A stretch of 64,000 nt of DNA, taken from Lactiplantibacillus plantarum (GTDB lineage: Bacteria; Bacillota; Bacilli; Lactobacillales; Lactobacillaceae). Below are positions 18,051-26,543 of the stretch, one piece after another. How positions within the stretch are numbered: position 1 is the first letter of the stretch; each line of letters starts with the position of its first letter. The DNA is taken from assembly GCF_014131735.1 (NCBI RefSeq), contig NZ_CP039121.1:2418001-2482000 (forward strand), given 5' to 3'. The notes under the pieces are model-generated. The model worked only from the letters and a program-made list of their open reading frames with translations. It searched no databases and was not told the origin of the DNA. Both the position numbers and the translations under genes were made by a program.

Positions 18051-18977
18051 ATGGAAAATAAATTGTTAGTATTTTTAGAAGCTATTCAACAGCACAATAG
18101 TATGACGAAAGCTGCACAAAGTTTATTCATCAGTCAGCCGTACATTAGCCGCACAATTAAAAGTGCGGAAACTCATTTTGGGACCCCCTTAATCGACCGC
18201 GGCCATCATCCACTTGAATTAACTTATGCTGGAGAAAGATTACTGACTTATTTGCAAAGTGACGCCCGTCTCCATCAGCGAATGAACACTGAACTTAAAG
18301 AAATCAGTCAAAATAAGTATCAAAGTATGACGATTGGGATTACACCACCAATGGCTAATGCTTGGTTTAGTCAAACACTACCTGCTTTTTATCAACGTTT
18401 TCCGAACATTCGCACTAAAATACTAGAAATCACAACATCAAAAGCAGAAACGTTGCTAGCTAGTCATCAGCTAGACTTTTTTATTGGCAAAACAATTCAT
18501 CAAACTAACGTCAAAACCATCCCTTTGCAGACAATTTCTTTGTCTTTAGTCATTCCAAAAACAGCCGGAATATATCAGTCCAATCAATTTTGGCGACCGT
18601 TCACCCCCACCATTCTTACAGGAATGACTGGTGAGCCTGTCATCCGTGCAGTCGGTGAAGCTCGCTTTCAAGAACTGGTTGACCATTACTTTGCCGATAA
18701 AGGCATTCAAACGATTCCACTCATTGAAGTCGATAACTCTCGCTTTGCACTAAGCTTGACACTTCAAGGACTTGGTAGCATTGTTCTAGCCACTGCAATG
18801 TTGGCAAGACTAGCCACTGAACCAGCCAAGTACCCTATCAATGCGTTCAAATTACCAACAAGCGAGCTCAGCCTTGATTTTAGTATTGCCTACTTACCAA
18901 GTCACGTGCTAGCTAAACCGATTGCTTATCTAGTCGAACAAGCTTGTCAAACCTTTAATCCTGCGATTGATTTTTAA
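18051..18977 (+). CDS. LysR-family transcriptional regulator
   Basis: A 308-residue LysR protein: the N-terminal helix-turn-helix uses MTKAAQSLFISQPYISRTIKSAE (about residues 18-40), followed by a linker helix and a periplasmic-binding-protein-like effector domain. ATG 18051 is preceded by AAAGGTGG; the 19 codons upstream in frame have no such site. It is divergent from the FMN-binding reductase at 15975, the usual arrangement for a LysR activator and its target, and the dyad at 17965-17989 lies between them. The inducer is unknown; an unsaturated acid substrate of the reductase would be the natural candidate. Confidence 0.9.
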   Translation: MENKLLVFLEAIQQHNSMTKAAQSLFISQPYISRTIKSAETHFGTPLIDRGHHPLELTYAGERLLTYLQSDARLHQRMNTELKEISQNKYQSMTIGITPPMANAWFSQTLPAFYQRFPNIRTKILEITTSKAETLLASHQLDFFIGKTIHQTNVKTIPLQTISLSLVIPKTAGIYQSNQFWRPFTPTILTGMTGEPVIRAVGEARFQELVDHYFADKGIQTIPLIEVDNSRFALSLTLQGLGSIVLATAMLARLATEPAKYPINAFKLPTSELSLDFSIAYLPSHVLAKPIAYLVEQACQTFNPAIDF

Positions 18978-18980
18978 CAT

Positions 18981-19034
18981 AAAACGCAAACTGTCAGCAT
19001 CTATTAAGCTAGATGATTGACAGTTTGCGTTTTA
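18981..19034. terminator. Bidirectional terminator after the LysR gene
   Basis: AAAACGCAAACTGTCA pairs exactly with TGACAGTTTGCGTTTT around a 22-base loop, with A and T runs for both directions; it also serves the convergent XRE gene at 19048. Confidence 0.9.
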
Positions 19035-19047
19035 CTTTCAAAATAAA

Positions 19048-19599
19048 TCACCGGTAGTAAATCATGTTCAACCCCACCAGCTGTTGCATTAGTTGCTCAT
19101 TTTCTGGTGATAGTTTGATTTGTTGCTGCCGCAGACATTTGGAGATGTCTAAGTTCATTCTGTCGAATACTCCCAGTACTGAACCAGTTCGTTGTTCCAA
19201 TAGTTCCTGATAATAAGTTGCCAGCAGCTGTCGTAACGGTTGCTCATTCGTGGTATTTAGATTAGCAACTAAATCACTAATTATGCCCACAGCAACACGT
19301 GCCCGATCCTGCCCCCCGCTGTACCATTTCACCGTCATATCTGTTCGACTCCTTTTACGCAATAACAACTGCCACCATGGTCGCTGAACAGGTCTTCTGC
19401 TCAAACCTAATAACTCATCCGTCGAGACAGCAAATAGTTTGCTCAGTGCTACCAACAACTCTAAATCTGGATAACTTTTCCCTAACTCCCACTTGGAAAT
19501 AGTTTGCCGTGAGACGTGTAACCGCTCCGCCACCGTCTGCTGGGACCATTCATGCTGTTGTCGTTGCTCTTTTATTTTAGTACCAATCACAATTTTCAT
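19048..19599 (-). CDS. XRE-family transcriptional regulator
   Basis: A 183-residue regulator. An XRE helix-turn-helix occupies about residues 5-62 (WSQQTVAERLHVSRQTISKWELGKSYPDLELLVALSKLF, DELLGL). The rest is a helical domain without membrane segments or a recognised ligand-binding motif; it may be for oligomerisation. A GAGGAGCGGG stretch precedes ATG 19599. The next gene upstream (19699) is a second XRE regulator of the same strand but different C-terminus, 99 bases away. No obvious target gene beside it; its neighbours suggest a small regulatory cluster. Confidence 0.82.
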   Translation of the reverse strand: MKIVIGTKIKEQRQQHEWSQQTVAERLHVSRQTISKWELGKSYPDLELLVALSKLFAVSTDELLGLSRRPVQRPWWQLLLRKRSRTDMTVKWYSGGQDRARVAVGIISDLVANLNTTNEQPLRQLLATYYQELLEQRTGSVLGVFDRMNLDISKCLRQQQIKLSPENEQLMQQLVGLNMIYYR

Positions 19600-19698
19600 C
19601 CTACCCGCTCCTCTATTAAAATACTAGACTATTGGGTGCACCAATTCATTGCAACACACTTAAGCGCTACCGCAACGGTTGGTTGCAACCACTCAAGA

Positions 19699-20451
19699 TC
19701 AAGTCTCGGTATGAAAATGTTGATACAACGACTTTCCTGAAACTAACAATTCCACAACTTGTTGAGGATCATCAACCGTCACACCTTGTCGTTGCAAATA
19801 ACTGACAAATTGCGGTAAATAGTCGCTGGCCTTCAACGCACATTCCAGCTGATAAGTTTGGGCATTAGTCTTTAAAATCAATTGAAAATAATCCGGATTG
19901 AAATCAAATGGTGAAAGTCGTTTGCGACACCGATAACTGATGGTAACTCGCTGCAGATCTGTATAGTGGATTAGTTGGCACCGTGGACAATTGAACACAA
20001 TTTGGCGAAACTTCGTCAATGTCGATGCAGCATACGTATGCAACTCAATGGTAGCAGGCTGAATCACCCAGTAACTATTGATTCCCACTGGAACGACCAC
20101 AATCAATCCAACAATATAAAGTGATAAAAAGAGCCACCACGGCTGATAACCAAAACCAGTAAATAATAGACAAACAAATAGCCAAAATAATCCGAGACCC
20201 AGAAGTCGCCCAAAGCTTAGTCGCCGACCAACAACATATGGCTTTGGAAAGAAAGCACTACCACGAACTAATTCATCCAAGGATAGATTATACAGATCCG
20301 ACAGTGCCAGTAAATTATCGATTGACGGAATCGCCTTTCCGCGTTCCCACTTAGACACCGCCTGAGTCGTAACAAATAACTTGGACGCTAATTGCGCCTG
20401 TGTCAATCCATACTGACAACGACGCGTTTTCAATAATGCTGCGAGTAACAT
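19699..20451 (-). CDS. XRE-family regulator with membrane segments
   Basis: A 250-residue protein with an N-terminal XRE domain (residues 1-65: YGLTQAQLASKLFVTTQAVSKWERGKAIPS, then DELVRG) and then two membrane helices (LGLFWLFVCLLFTGFGY and LFLSLYIVGLIVVVPVG; about residues 85-130). The remaining 120 residues resemble a PH-like or zinc-ribbon-like extracytoplasmic or cytosolic domain with NCPRCQ, a lone pair of cysteines. A membrane-tethered regulator is unusual but common in lactobacilli. GGGGGCG precedes ATG 20451. Its target is not evident. Confidence 0.75.
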   Translation of the reverse strand: MLLAALLKTRRCQYGLTQAQLASKLFVTTQAVSKWERGKAIPSIDNLLALSDLYNLSLDELVRGSAFFPKPYVVGRRLSFGRLLGLGLFWLFVCLLFTGFGYQPWWLFLSLYIVGLIVVVPVGINSYWVIQPATIELHTYAASTLTKFRQIVFNCPRCQLIHYTDLQRVTISYRCRKRLSPFDFNPDYFQLILKTNAQTYQLECALKASDYLPQFVSYLQRQGVTVDDPQQVVELLVSGKSLYQHFHTET

Positions 20452-20518
20452 TGGCTCGCCCCCTTTATGATTTCAGCTTAATCCTCAACCACGATCAAAC
20501 CAATCAACTCATGGTTGT

Positions 20519-21013
20519 TTAGTCACAATCATACATGGCAGTCATAATTTGTTGAACTTCCGTTGTTAAATCTTGTTGCTCGCCAATTAAGACTTCGTTA
20601 GCAACGCCCAACGTATCATGTGGAAACCACCACCGACGCATGTCTTCCACACCAAAATCACGATGACGATTTTGATGGCGCGCCAAGGTCGTGGCAAAGC
20701 TCACTTCAAAATAATAAGTAAGGACGCGTGGAAACGATTGACTAAGCCGCGCCAACATTTTTCCATACCGATCACGTGCTAAGATGCCTTCCACAATGAC
20801 TACAGGCACACGTCCCAGCCCATAGCACGCAATTTGTTCAATCAGACCAATTGAAATATTTCCCGGGTAATCATGACTCATCAGCATGTCGCGACGAACG
20901 ACATCTTGGGACACTAGCAACGTATGATGGCCCACGCGTCGTTGCAACGCCTGCGCTAGCGTCGTCTTGCCACTCCCAGAATTCCCCCGAATAATCACCA
21001 AAGTTGTTTCCAT
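20519..21013 (-). CDS. Small P-loop kinase-like protein
   Basis: A 164-residue P-loop protein. Walker A IIRGNSGSGKTTLAQAL is at about residues 7-23, with VVIVEGIL as the Walker B strand near 80-87. It resembles small nucleoside/gluconate-type kinases and zeta-toxin-like proteins, but the substrate site cannot be read. ATG 21013 is chosen because GGAGG lies 8 bases upstream; the earlier ATG 21019 would be too close. It is followed 67 bases later by the membrane XRE gene on the same strand. Confidence 0.7.
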   Translation of the reverse strand: METTLVIIRGNSGSGKTTLAQALQRRVGHHTLLVSQDVVRRDMLMSHDYPGNISIGLIEQIACYGLGRVPVVIVEGILARDRYGKMLARLSQSFPRVLTYYFEVSFATTLARHQNRHRDFGVEDMRRWWFPHDTLGVANEVLIGEQQDLTTEVQQIMTAMYDCD

Positions 21014-21062
21014 CCACATGTCCTCCACTCATTCCTGTATCTTAATCATACCGCACAGCTAA

Positions 21063-21094
21063 CAAAAAAACGTTAGCCAAATTGGCTAACGTTC
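21063..21094 (-). terminator. Terminator of the 39-residue basic protein gene
   Basis: AACGTTAGCCAA pairs with TTGGCTAACGTT around one base; reverse-strand transcription then meets seven T residues. Its place directly after the stop at 21102 supports that small gene. Confidence 0.9.
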
Positions 21095-21101
21095 GCTGAT
21101 A

Positions 21102-21221
21102 CTATTTGGCTTTACTGGCGTTACGTCGGGCATCATGTAAAATCTTCAATGCGCGTTTCCGCGATTTTAAGTTGGTCCCCCGTAGACGCCTGCGCGCACT
21201 TGCTAAATCTTGTTTTTCCAT
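21102..21221 (-). CDS. Small basic protein, putative metal homeostasis protein
   Basis: A 39-residue, strongly basic protein on the reverse strand (MEKQDLASARRRLRG..., then SRKRALKILHDARRNASKAK). AGGAGG (21229-21235) supports ATG 21221 (8-base spacing) or ATG 21224. It has its own promoter, a Fur/Zur-like operator and a strong terminator, so it is very likely a real gene. I recall similar short basic proteins in lactic acid bacteria annotated as putative metal homeostasis proteins; the name rests on that resemblance and not on a motif I can read. No Cys or clustered His; a metal-binding role is not visible. Confidence 0.7.
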   Translation of the reverse strand: MEKQDLASARRRLRGTNLKSRKRALKILHDARRNASKAK

Positions 21222-21243
21222 CATGGGTGCCTCCTGATAAATA

Positions 21244-21289
21244 GTAATTATTACCATTTAAATTATAATCAATCTTATGCTTACGTCAA
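21244..21289 (-). promoter_or_regulatory. Promoter with Fur/Zur-like box for the small basic protein
   Basis: Reverse strand: TTGACG (21284-21289), 16 bases, TATAAT (21262-21267). Just past the predicted start site lies GTAATTATTAC (21244-21254), a 5-1-5 palindrome matching the core of Zur/Fur boxes (TCGTAATNATTACGA). Confidence 0.6.
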
Positions 21290-21429
21290 CTATTATGCAG
21301 CCAGCTGACATTGACAGATACAATTAGCTCCCAATAATTAAATTATCATTTATTAGACTAACGGCAATGACAATGTTACCCTTAAATTGTCAACGACATT
21401 ATATAAGTATTTTGAAGGAGTGGGGATCT

Positions 21430-24400
21430 TTGAAACCAAACAATGTTAATAATCAGAATAAACGTCACCAATCGCGATGGGTAATCACGAGCGCAACCGC
21501 CATGATACTGACAACGTTAACGATTGCCAGTCAGGCGGCGGCTGCCGACGATACAGTCACGACCACAACCAACGAACCGACCAACAGTCAGTTGAATACG
21601 AATACTCAAGTTAACGCTACTCAGGTCAATTTGAAAGCGGATACTTCTACATCAGTATCCACGATAAAATCCGACCAGTCAGCAGTCGCAGCCACGTCAC
21701 CCACCACATCAACCGGAAGTCCCTCTGAGCACTCGTCGTCAGTGAACACCAACCCACAACAACAATCAGCAAATCCAGCATCACAATCTCAAGCAACTAC
21801 CACGTCAGAATCAACACCGACCACAGATATTAAGCACCCAACTCAAACCGCACCAGCTCAAACAACCTCCGCATCAACTACTGAACCAACTACCGAATCA
21901 AACACTGAATCAGCGACTGATAGTCAAGCTAAAGCAACGACAACCGATAATCAAGCTTCCAAGCAACCAAGCCAGCAAGCCGCACCTGCGCCGTCCAACT
22001 CCACTACCACCGAGGTGAATACTCAGTCAGCGACTAGCTCAGCGTCAACCGATGATAAAATTGTTACCAATGTAAACCAGGAAAAGCTAGTTTTGAAAAC
22101 TAACCAACCAGTCGTCCGTGCCATTAGCCGCACCGCGTCAGAAAATATTAACGATTGGATGCCAAACACATTATTGCAACAAGAGGTACTCAGTCAACTG
22201 CGCAAACAGAACCCAGATCGTACCTGGAACTCAGCTGCAGACATCACTAAGGCAGATATGCTACTACTGACCACCTACTATGGCAAGGACACTTATATCG
22301 ACGGCAAGACTTCCTACTCATTAGAAGGACTGCAATATGCCACTAACCTTACGACAGTCTGGCTCAACAACAACTTGAACGCACCGTCTGGCAGTTACTA
22401 TAGTGATGTCACTGATATTTCACCATTAGCCAACTTACAAAAACTCCAAGTGGTCAATATTCAGCAAAACCGGATCACGGACATTTCACCGCTCGCAAAC
22501 TTAAAGAATTTAACGGAGGTCGATGCCGCCTATAACCACATTTCAGATTTTTCGCCACTTAAAGGATTTAAAAATCTGAAAGGCACATTCAGTAACCAAT
22601 TTATCACCTTACCACCCGCCTATATTAGTGCAGATAATAATATTGCGACGCTGGCGATTGATTGCTATTTGCCAGATGGCTCTAAAGTTCAACTGAAGCC
22701 CAATAATGGCGTCGGTGAAACTGTTTTCTACAAAAACGGTCAGCTTTACGTTCGCTGGTACTTTAACGGTGCGGGCGGTGGTAATTACGACAGCAACGGT
22801 CATATCTACTACACGAATATGAAGCCCCAGCAACCCGGACTAACAGGTCCGACCTTTAACGGTACCACGGTTATTCCCATGGACGATTATTATTTCATGA
22901 CTGCCGCTTCTGACGGTAACAACTTTGTCGTCGTCCGCCCGTATGTCTTAGCTGCCACTGCTGCGCCCATCACGGTCAAATACGTCGACGCGCTTACCGG
23001 TGAATCCTTAGTCACCGCTGACCTCACCTTAAACGGAATCGTCGGTCAGCCTTACACGACTCAGCGCATTGATGACGAGCTACCAAATTATGACTTTACG
23101 AACATTGTCGGCAATGCCAGTGGTGTCTTCACAGCGGATGCCCAGACCGTCACTTATTACTATACTCGTAAGGACGCCGGCGACATTACGATTCACATGG
23201 TCGATGCTAACGGCAACTTAGTCTACGAACCGCAAATTCTACCTGGAAAACACAATCTCGGTAACGCCTACAATTTAGATGCGCCAACCTTTGACCATTT
23301 TAAATTACAGCAAACTATCGGCAATGCGGCTGGCGTTTTCACGACTGATCCGCAAAGCATCACGTTTGTCTATGTCCGCTTAGACGCCGGTAACATTACG
23401 GTGAAATATCAAGATAAGCAGGGAAAACAATTAAAGCCCGATAAGACAATTTCCGGCTCCCAATCACTCGGCCAAGCCTATACGACTGAACCGTTGGATA
23501 TTGAAAATTACACCCTGACGACAACGCCGACAAACGCCACGGGCACTTTCACAGACCAGGAACAGACGGTCATTTACGTCTATGTGCGCCGCGATGCTGG
23601 CCAGATCGTTGTTAAGTATCAAGATAGTGCTGGTAACCCACTAGCACCCGACAAGCTTTTAGACGGTAAAGAACAGCTAGGAGCAGCCTATCAAACGGAA
23701 GCCATTTCAATTCCTAACTTTTACCTAGTCGCCACACCTGCGAACGCCACCGGGACCTTTTCAACCGACGCGCAAACCGTTATTTACCAGTATACGCGCT
23801 CGAATGCTGGCCATATCACGGTGAAGTATCAAGACGCTAACGGCACGACCTTAGCTCCCGACGACGTCCTAACTGGTGACGGTCAGCTCGGTCGCCCCTA
23901 TCAGACTAGCGCCAAGACGATTGAAAACTACCGCTTAATTCAAACGCCGGCGAACGCTACTGGGCAATTCAGCGACCAAGCGCAAACCGTCATCTACGTC
24001 TACACTCGCGAGGATGCGGGTGACATCACGGTTCAGTATTTAGACGAAAACGGCCAGCAGTTAGCCGCCGATAGCGTATTAAGCGGTCAAGGTCAATTAG
24101 GACGGCCCTATGAAACGTCACCGCTGAACATTAACGGCTATACGGTAAAATCGACACAGGGTAACACGACTGGGACCTATACTGTACAGCCGCAACGCGT
24201 CGTTTACATTTACGATCGGACAGCTGGACAGCCGGTCACTGCCAAGTATCAGGACCAAGATGGTAAGTCTATCCATCCTGACGTTGTTCACAGCGGGTAT
24301 TTGGGTGACAACTACTCGACCGAACAACTTGTTATCGACGGCTACACCTTTAAAGCCGTTCAGGGTGACGTCAGTGGGACGTTCGGGACTTCTGCTAAGA

Positions 24401-25212
24401 CTGTGACCTACGTCTATGAACGGACGGCTGGGCTACCCGTCACTGCCAAGTATCTGGATGAGCATGGTAAGTCTATCCATCCTGACGTTGTTCACAGCGG
24501 GTATTTAGGTGACAGCTACTCGACTGAACAGCTGGTTATCGATGGTTACACCTTCAAGGCTGTGCAGGGTGACGTCAGTGGGACGTTCGGAACTACCGCG
24601 AAGACTGTGACCTATGTTTACACTGTAAACACCCCCACAATTCCAGATACCCAAGGAACCGTTACGGTGCATTACATGACCAAGGACGGCATTAAACTAA
24701 ACGAACCAACCGTGCTGAGCGGCAAGACGGGAACCACTTATCAAACCGTGCCCCTGACGTTCACTGATCATGAACTCGTTGGTCAGCCGGAAAATGCCAT
24801 GGGTCTCTTCACTGCTGATAACGTAGACGTCACGTACGTCTACCAAGCAACTGACACGACTGGTACCGACGATATTATTGATCCCGAAGAACCGGAACAA
24901 CCGACTAAGCCGATTAAGCCTGTTGAGCCAACCACACCCGAGACGCCTAACGAACCAGGAACGACCGTAACGCAGCCGGATCGCATTAAGCCGACTCAAC
25001 CAGCGGTAGCTGTAAAACCAGCAGCGACCGTGAAACCAACGCTTAAACCCGCGGCCGCCCAGGCAAGTTTGGTCAAAACAACGAGTCCCGTCACTGAACA
25101 CTCAGCCCAGTTACCACAAACCAACGAACAGACTGGCAAATTAGCGGTCATCCTAGGACTGTTATTATCCATCGTCACGTTCGGGTTCTATGGTAAACAT
25201 CGGCAATCATAA
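21430..25212 (+). CDS. LPxTG-anchored MucBP-repeat adhesin
   Basis: A 1260-residue surface protein, probably a mucus adhesin. The start is TTG 21430 (AAGGAG at 21415-21420). An N-terminal signal region (WVITSATAMILTTLTIASQAAAA) is followed by a Ser/Thr/Gln-rich stalk (about residues 40-235), a leucine-rich-repeat segment (NLQKLQVVNIQQNRITDISPL and neighbours), nine MucBP repeats (about 22,970-24,870), a Pro-rich wall segment (EPEQPTKPIKP), and LPQTN with a hydrophobic helix and KHRQS tail for sortase anchoring. Repeats 7 and 8 are nearly identical at DNA level with a 204-base period. A strong terminator follows. Confidence 0.92.
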   Translation: MKPNNVNNQNKRHQSRWVITSATAMILTTLTIASQAAAADDTVTTTTNEPTNSQLNTNTQVNATQVNLKADTSTSVSTIKSDQSAVAATSPTTSTGSPSEHSSSVNTNPQQQSANPASQSQATTTSESTPTTDIKHPTQTAPAQTTSASTTEPTTESNTESATDSQAKATTTDNQASKQPSQQAAPAPSNSTTTEVNTQSATSSASTDDKIVTNVNQEKLVLKTNQPVVRAISRTASENINDWMPNTLLQQEVLSQLRKQNPDRTWNSAADITKADMLLLTTYYGKDTYIDGKTSYSLEGLQYATNLTTVWLNNNLNAPSGSYYSDVTDISPLANLQKLQVVNIQQNRITDISPLANLKNLTEVDAAYNHISDFSPLKGFKNLKGTFSNQFITLPPAYISADNNIATLAIDCYLPDGSKVQLKPNNGVGETVFYKNGQLYVRWYFNGAGGGNYDSNGHIYYTNMKPQQPGLTGPTFNGTTVIPMDDYYFMTAASDGNNFVVVRPYVLAATAAPITVKYVDALTGESLVTADLTLNGIVGQPYTTQRIDDELPNYDFTNIVGNASGVFTADAQTVTYYYTRKDAGDITIHMVDANGNLVYEPQILPGKHNLGNAYNLDAPTFDHFKLQQTIGNAAGVFTTDPQSITFVYVRLDAGNITVKYQDKQGKQLKPDKTISGSQSLGQAYTTEPLDIENYTLTTTPTNATGTFTDQEQTVIYVYVRRDAGQIVVKYQDSAGNPLAPDKLLDGKEQLGAAYQTEAISIPNFYLVATPANATGTFSTDAQTVIYQYTRSNAGHITVKYQDANGTTLAPDDVLTGDGQLGRPYQTSAKTIENYRLIQTPANATGQFSDQAQTVIYVYTREDAGDITVQYLDENGQQLAADSVLSGQGQLGRPYETSPLNINGYTVKSTQGNTTGTYTVQPQRVVYIYDRTAGQPVTAKYQDQDGKSIHPDVVHSGYLGDNYSTEQLVIDGYTFKAVQGDVSGTFGTSAKTVTYVYERTAGLPVTAKYLDEHGKSIHPDVVHSGYLGDSYSTEQLVIDGYTFKAVQGDVSGTFGTTAKTVTYVYTVNTPTIPDTQGTVTVHYMTKDGIKLNEPTVLSGKTGTTYQTVPLTFTDHELVGQPENAMGLFTADNVDVTYVYQATDTTGTDDIIDPEEPEQPTKPIKPVEPTTPETPNEPGTTVTQPDRIKPTQPAVAVKPAATVKPTLKPAAAQASLVKTTSPVTEHSAQLPQTNEQTGKLAVILGLLLSIVTFGFYGKHRQS
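24238..24645 (+). repeat. Near-identical tandem pair of MucBP repeats
   Basis: Two successive units of 204 bases (68 codons) beginning at the GTCACTGCCAAGTATC segment; the GGTAAGTCTATCCATCCTGAC segment occurs at 24262 and again at 24466. They differ in few bases, whereas the other seven MucBP units of the gene are much more diverged, so this looks like a recent duplication. Confidence 0.85.
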
Positions 25213-25229
25213 CGTCATCAGGTCTAACG

Positions 25230-25264
25230 AAAACGACACTTCATTTTTCGAAGTGTCGTTTTTT
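25230..25264 (+). terminator. Terminator of the MucBP adhesin gene
   Basis: AAAACGACACTTC pairs with GAAGTGTCGTTTT around ATTTTTC; the T run continues beyond the stem. Confidence 0.9.
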
Positions 25265-25326
25265 CTGATCAAAGGTGCCTATAATGAAATTAATAATTAT
25301 AATTCCGATGAAGGAAGTCCTAATCG

Positions 25327-25857
25327 ATGAAAGTCTATCTCATTCGTCACTCCGAACCAACTTATCAACAGGTCACTACAGCTGGATTAACTGGTTTCGG
25401 CCGTGAACTCGGCGGCTTAACCGACCGTGGTATTATGCTGGCACAACAATGCGCCCAGCAGCCGTTATTTGCACAAGTCCAATTAATTCTGTCGTCCCCC
25501 TACACACGCGCCTTACAAACGGCACTGGAAATTGTGCGTTTTAATGATATCCCACTAAAGGTCGAACTTGGATTACACGAGTGGCTACCCGATAACACGG
25601 GTAGTCGGACTGATACCGATGAACAAGCGACCACGGCCTACAAGCTCTATCGACAACACGCCGGCAAGCGCACCACCGCTAGTCCCCTCCCCTACGAATC
25701 AGCAGCTGAAATGAAGGCCCGAGTTTTGGCAACTTTGAATAAGTATGCCGCATCTTACGATTGCATCGCCTGCGTCACGCACGGCGAGGTCATGCAGCAG
25801 TTTGGCGATCAGAAAGACGTGGATTATTGTGGTGTGCGTGTTATTGCGGTTAATTGA
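25327..25857 (+). CDS. Histidine phosphatase family protein
   Basis: A 176-residue phosphohydrolase of the phosphoglycerate-mutase-like superfamily. MKVYLIRHSEPTY carries the RH catalytic motif with the phosphorylated His at 8; GGLTDRG follows at about residues 29-35, SSPYTRALQTALEI near 57-70 and VTHGEVMQ supplies the second active-site His. The RHSEPTY variant (rather than RHGxT) is common in small phosphatases. AAGGAAG lies upstream of ATG 25327. The substrate is not predictable. It stands between the adhesin and a 363-base region with no clear gene. Confidence 0.85.
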   Translation: MKVYLIRHSEPTYQQVTTAGLTGFGRELGGLTDRGIMLAQQCAQQPLFAQVQLILSSPYTRALQTALEIVRFNDIPLKVELGLHEWLPDNTGSRTDTDEQATTAYKLYRQHAGKRTTASPLPYESAAEMKARVLATLNKYAASYDCIACVTHGEVMQQFGDQKDVDYCGVRVIAVN

Positions 25858-26220
25858 CAATTCATAAGCAGTCGCCAAACAATGGTCGCCTATAATGAAC
25901 TATCAACCACTGTCAATCTAATAATAATCAGGCTTAAAAACTGCGAAACAAGTGCCGACATTCGCTACCACGCCATACAGTCTTTGGCAAGTACTAGTAT
26001 ATCGCCTATATCACTCATAATGAAGTCATATGTCAATTTAATGGCTGAACACAACTTAAATACTGTGAAGTAGAAACGATTAATCATTTGACATGTTTAC
26101 CCTGGCCTCACAATAATAATATTCATTTAATAATTATCATAAACATCTAGCAACTACCGTCTCAATACAACTTAACTTTTGGCACTTAATAAATTAAATT
26201 GTAAGTTAGCCTCTTCATTA
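25858..26220. other. Intergenic region of 363 bases, no clear gene
   Basis: AT-rich. An open frame of 63 codons at 25882 has no ribosome binding site and looks random. An imperfect hairpin (TACAATTTAA/TTAAGTTGTA in reverse-strand reading, near 26166-26205) might end the MazG transcript, but lacks a T run. The region marks the edge of the AT-rich 26.2-28.3 kb module. Confidence 0.35.
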
Positions 26221-26538
26221 CTATTGTGTTTTCCTCTCCGTATCCCAATGTCTTGATTGATTGATTTTCATTTTTTGAGCAACAATCTCAAATGGATCAA
26301 CCTGTAGCTTTTCACACATATAAAATATATAAATTAACGTGTCAGCTAATTCTTCTTGCAAATGTTGATTTTCTCTATTATCCAACTTCTGATTAGCATT
26401 ATGCCACTGAAAAATTTCCAAAACTTCACTAGACTCAATGTTTAGAGAAATTGCCAAATCCTTCAAGTTATGATACTTCTGCCAGCCTTTTTTATTACGG
26501 AATTCGATTAATGCTTGTTCTATCTCCGAATAATTCAA
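26221..26538 (-). CDS. MazG-like nucleotide pyrophosphohydrolase
   Basis: A 105-residue all-alpha NTP pyrophosphatase of the MazG/RS21-C6 type. Metal-ligand acidic residues are visible: ESSEVLEIFQW (about 35-45) and EELADTLIYIFYMCEKL (about 62-78), which give the ExxE...ExxD pattern. GWQKYHNLKDLAISL precedes them, as in this family. It starts 5 bases after the stop of the GIY-YIG/helicase gene, so the two form one operon. Such enzymes hydrolyse (d)NTPs to NMPs; in a nuclease-helicase context depletion of nucleotides during phage growth is possible, as an inference only. Confidence 0.85.
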   Translation of the reverse strand: MNYSEIEQALIEFRNKKGWQKYHNLKDLAISLNIESSEVLEIFQWHNANQKLDNRENQHLQEELADTLIYIFYMCEKLQVDPFEIVAQKMKINQSRHWDTERKTQ

Positions 26539-26543
26539 TTAAA

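Noticed and set aside
22970..24870. Repeat array, considered as CRISPR or satellite
   Set aside because: Repeats are about 204 bases long, protein-coding MucBP units without short spacers.
24697..25101. Reverse-strand open frame of 134 codons inside the MucBP adhesin gene
   Set aside because: Arises from repeated Pro/Lys/Thr codons of the adhesin read backwards; no start signals.
25882..26073. Forward open frame of 63 codons
   Set aside because: No ribosome binding site, no known family and no terminator.
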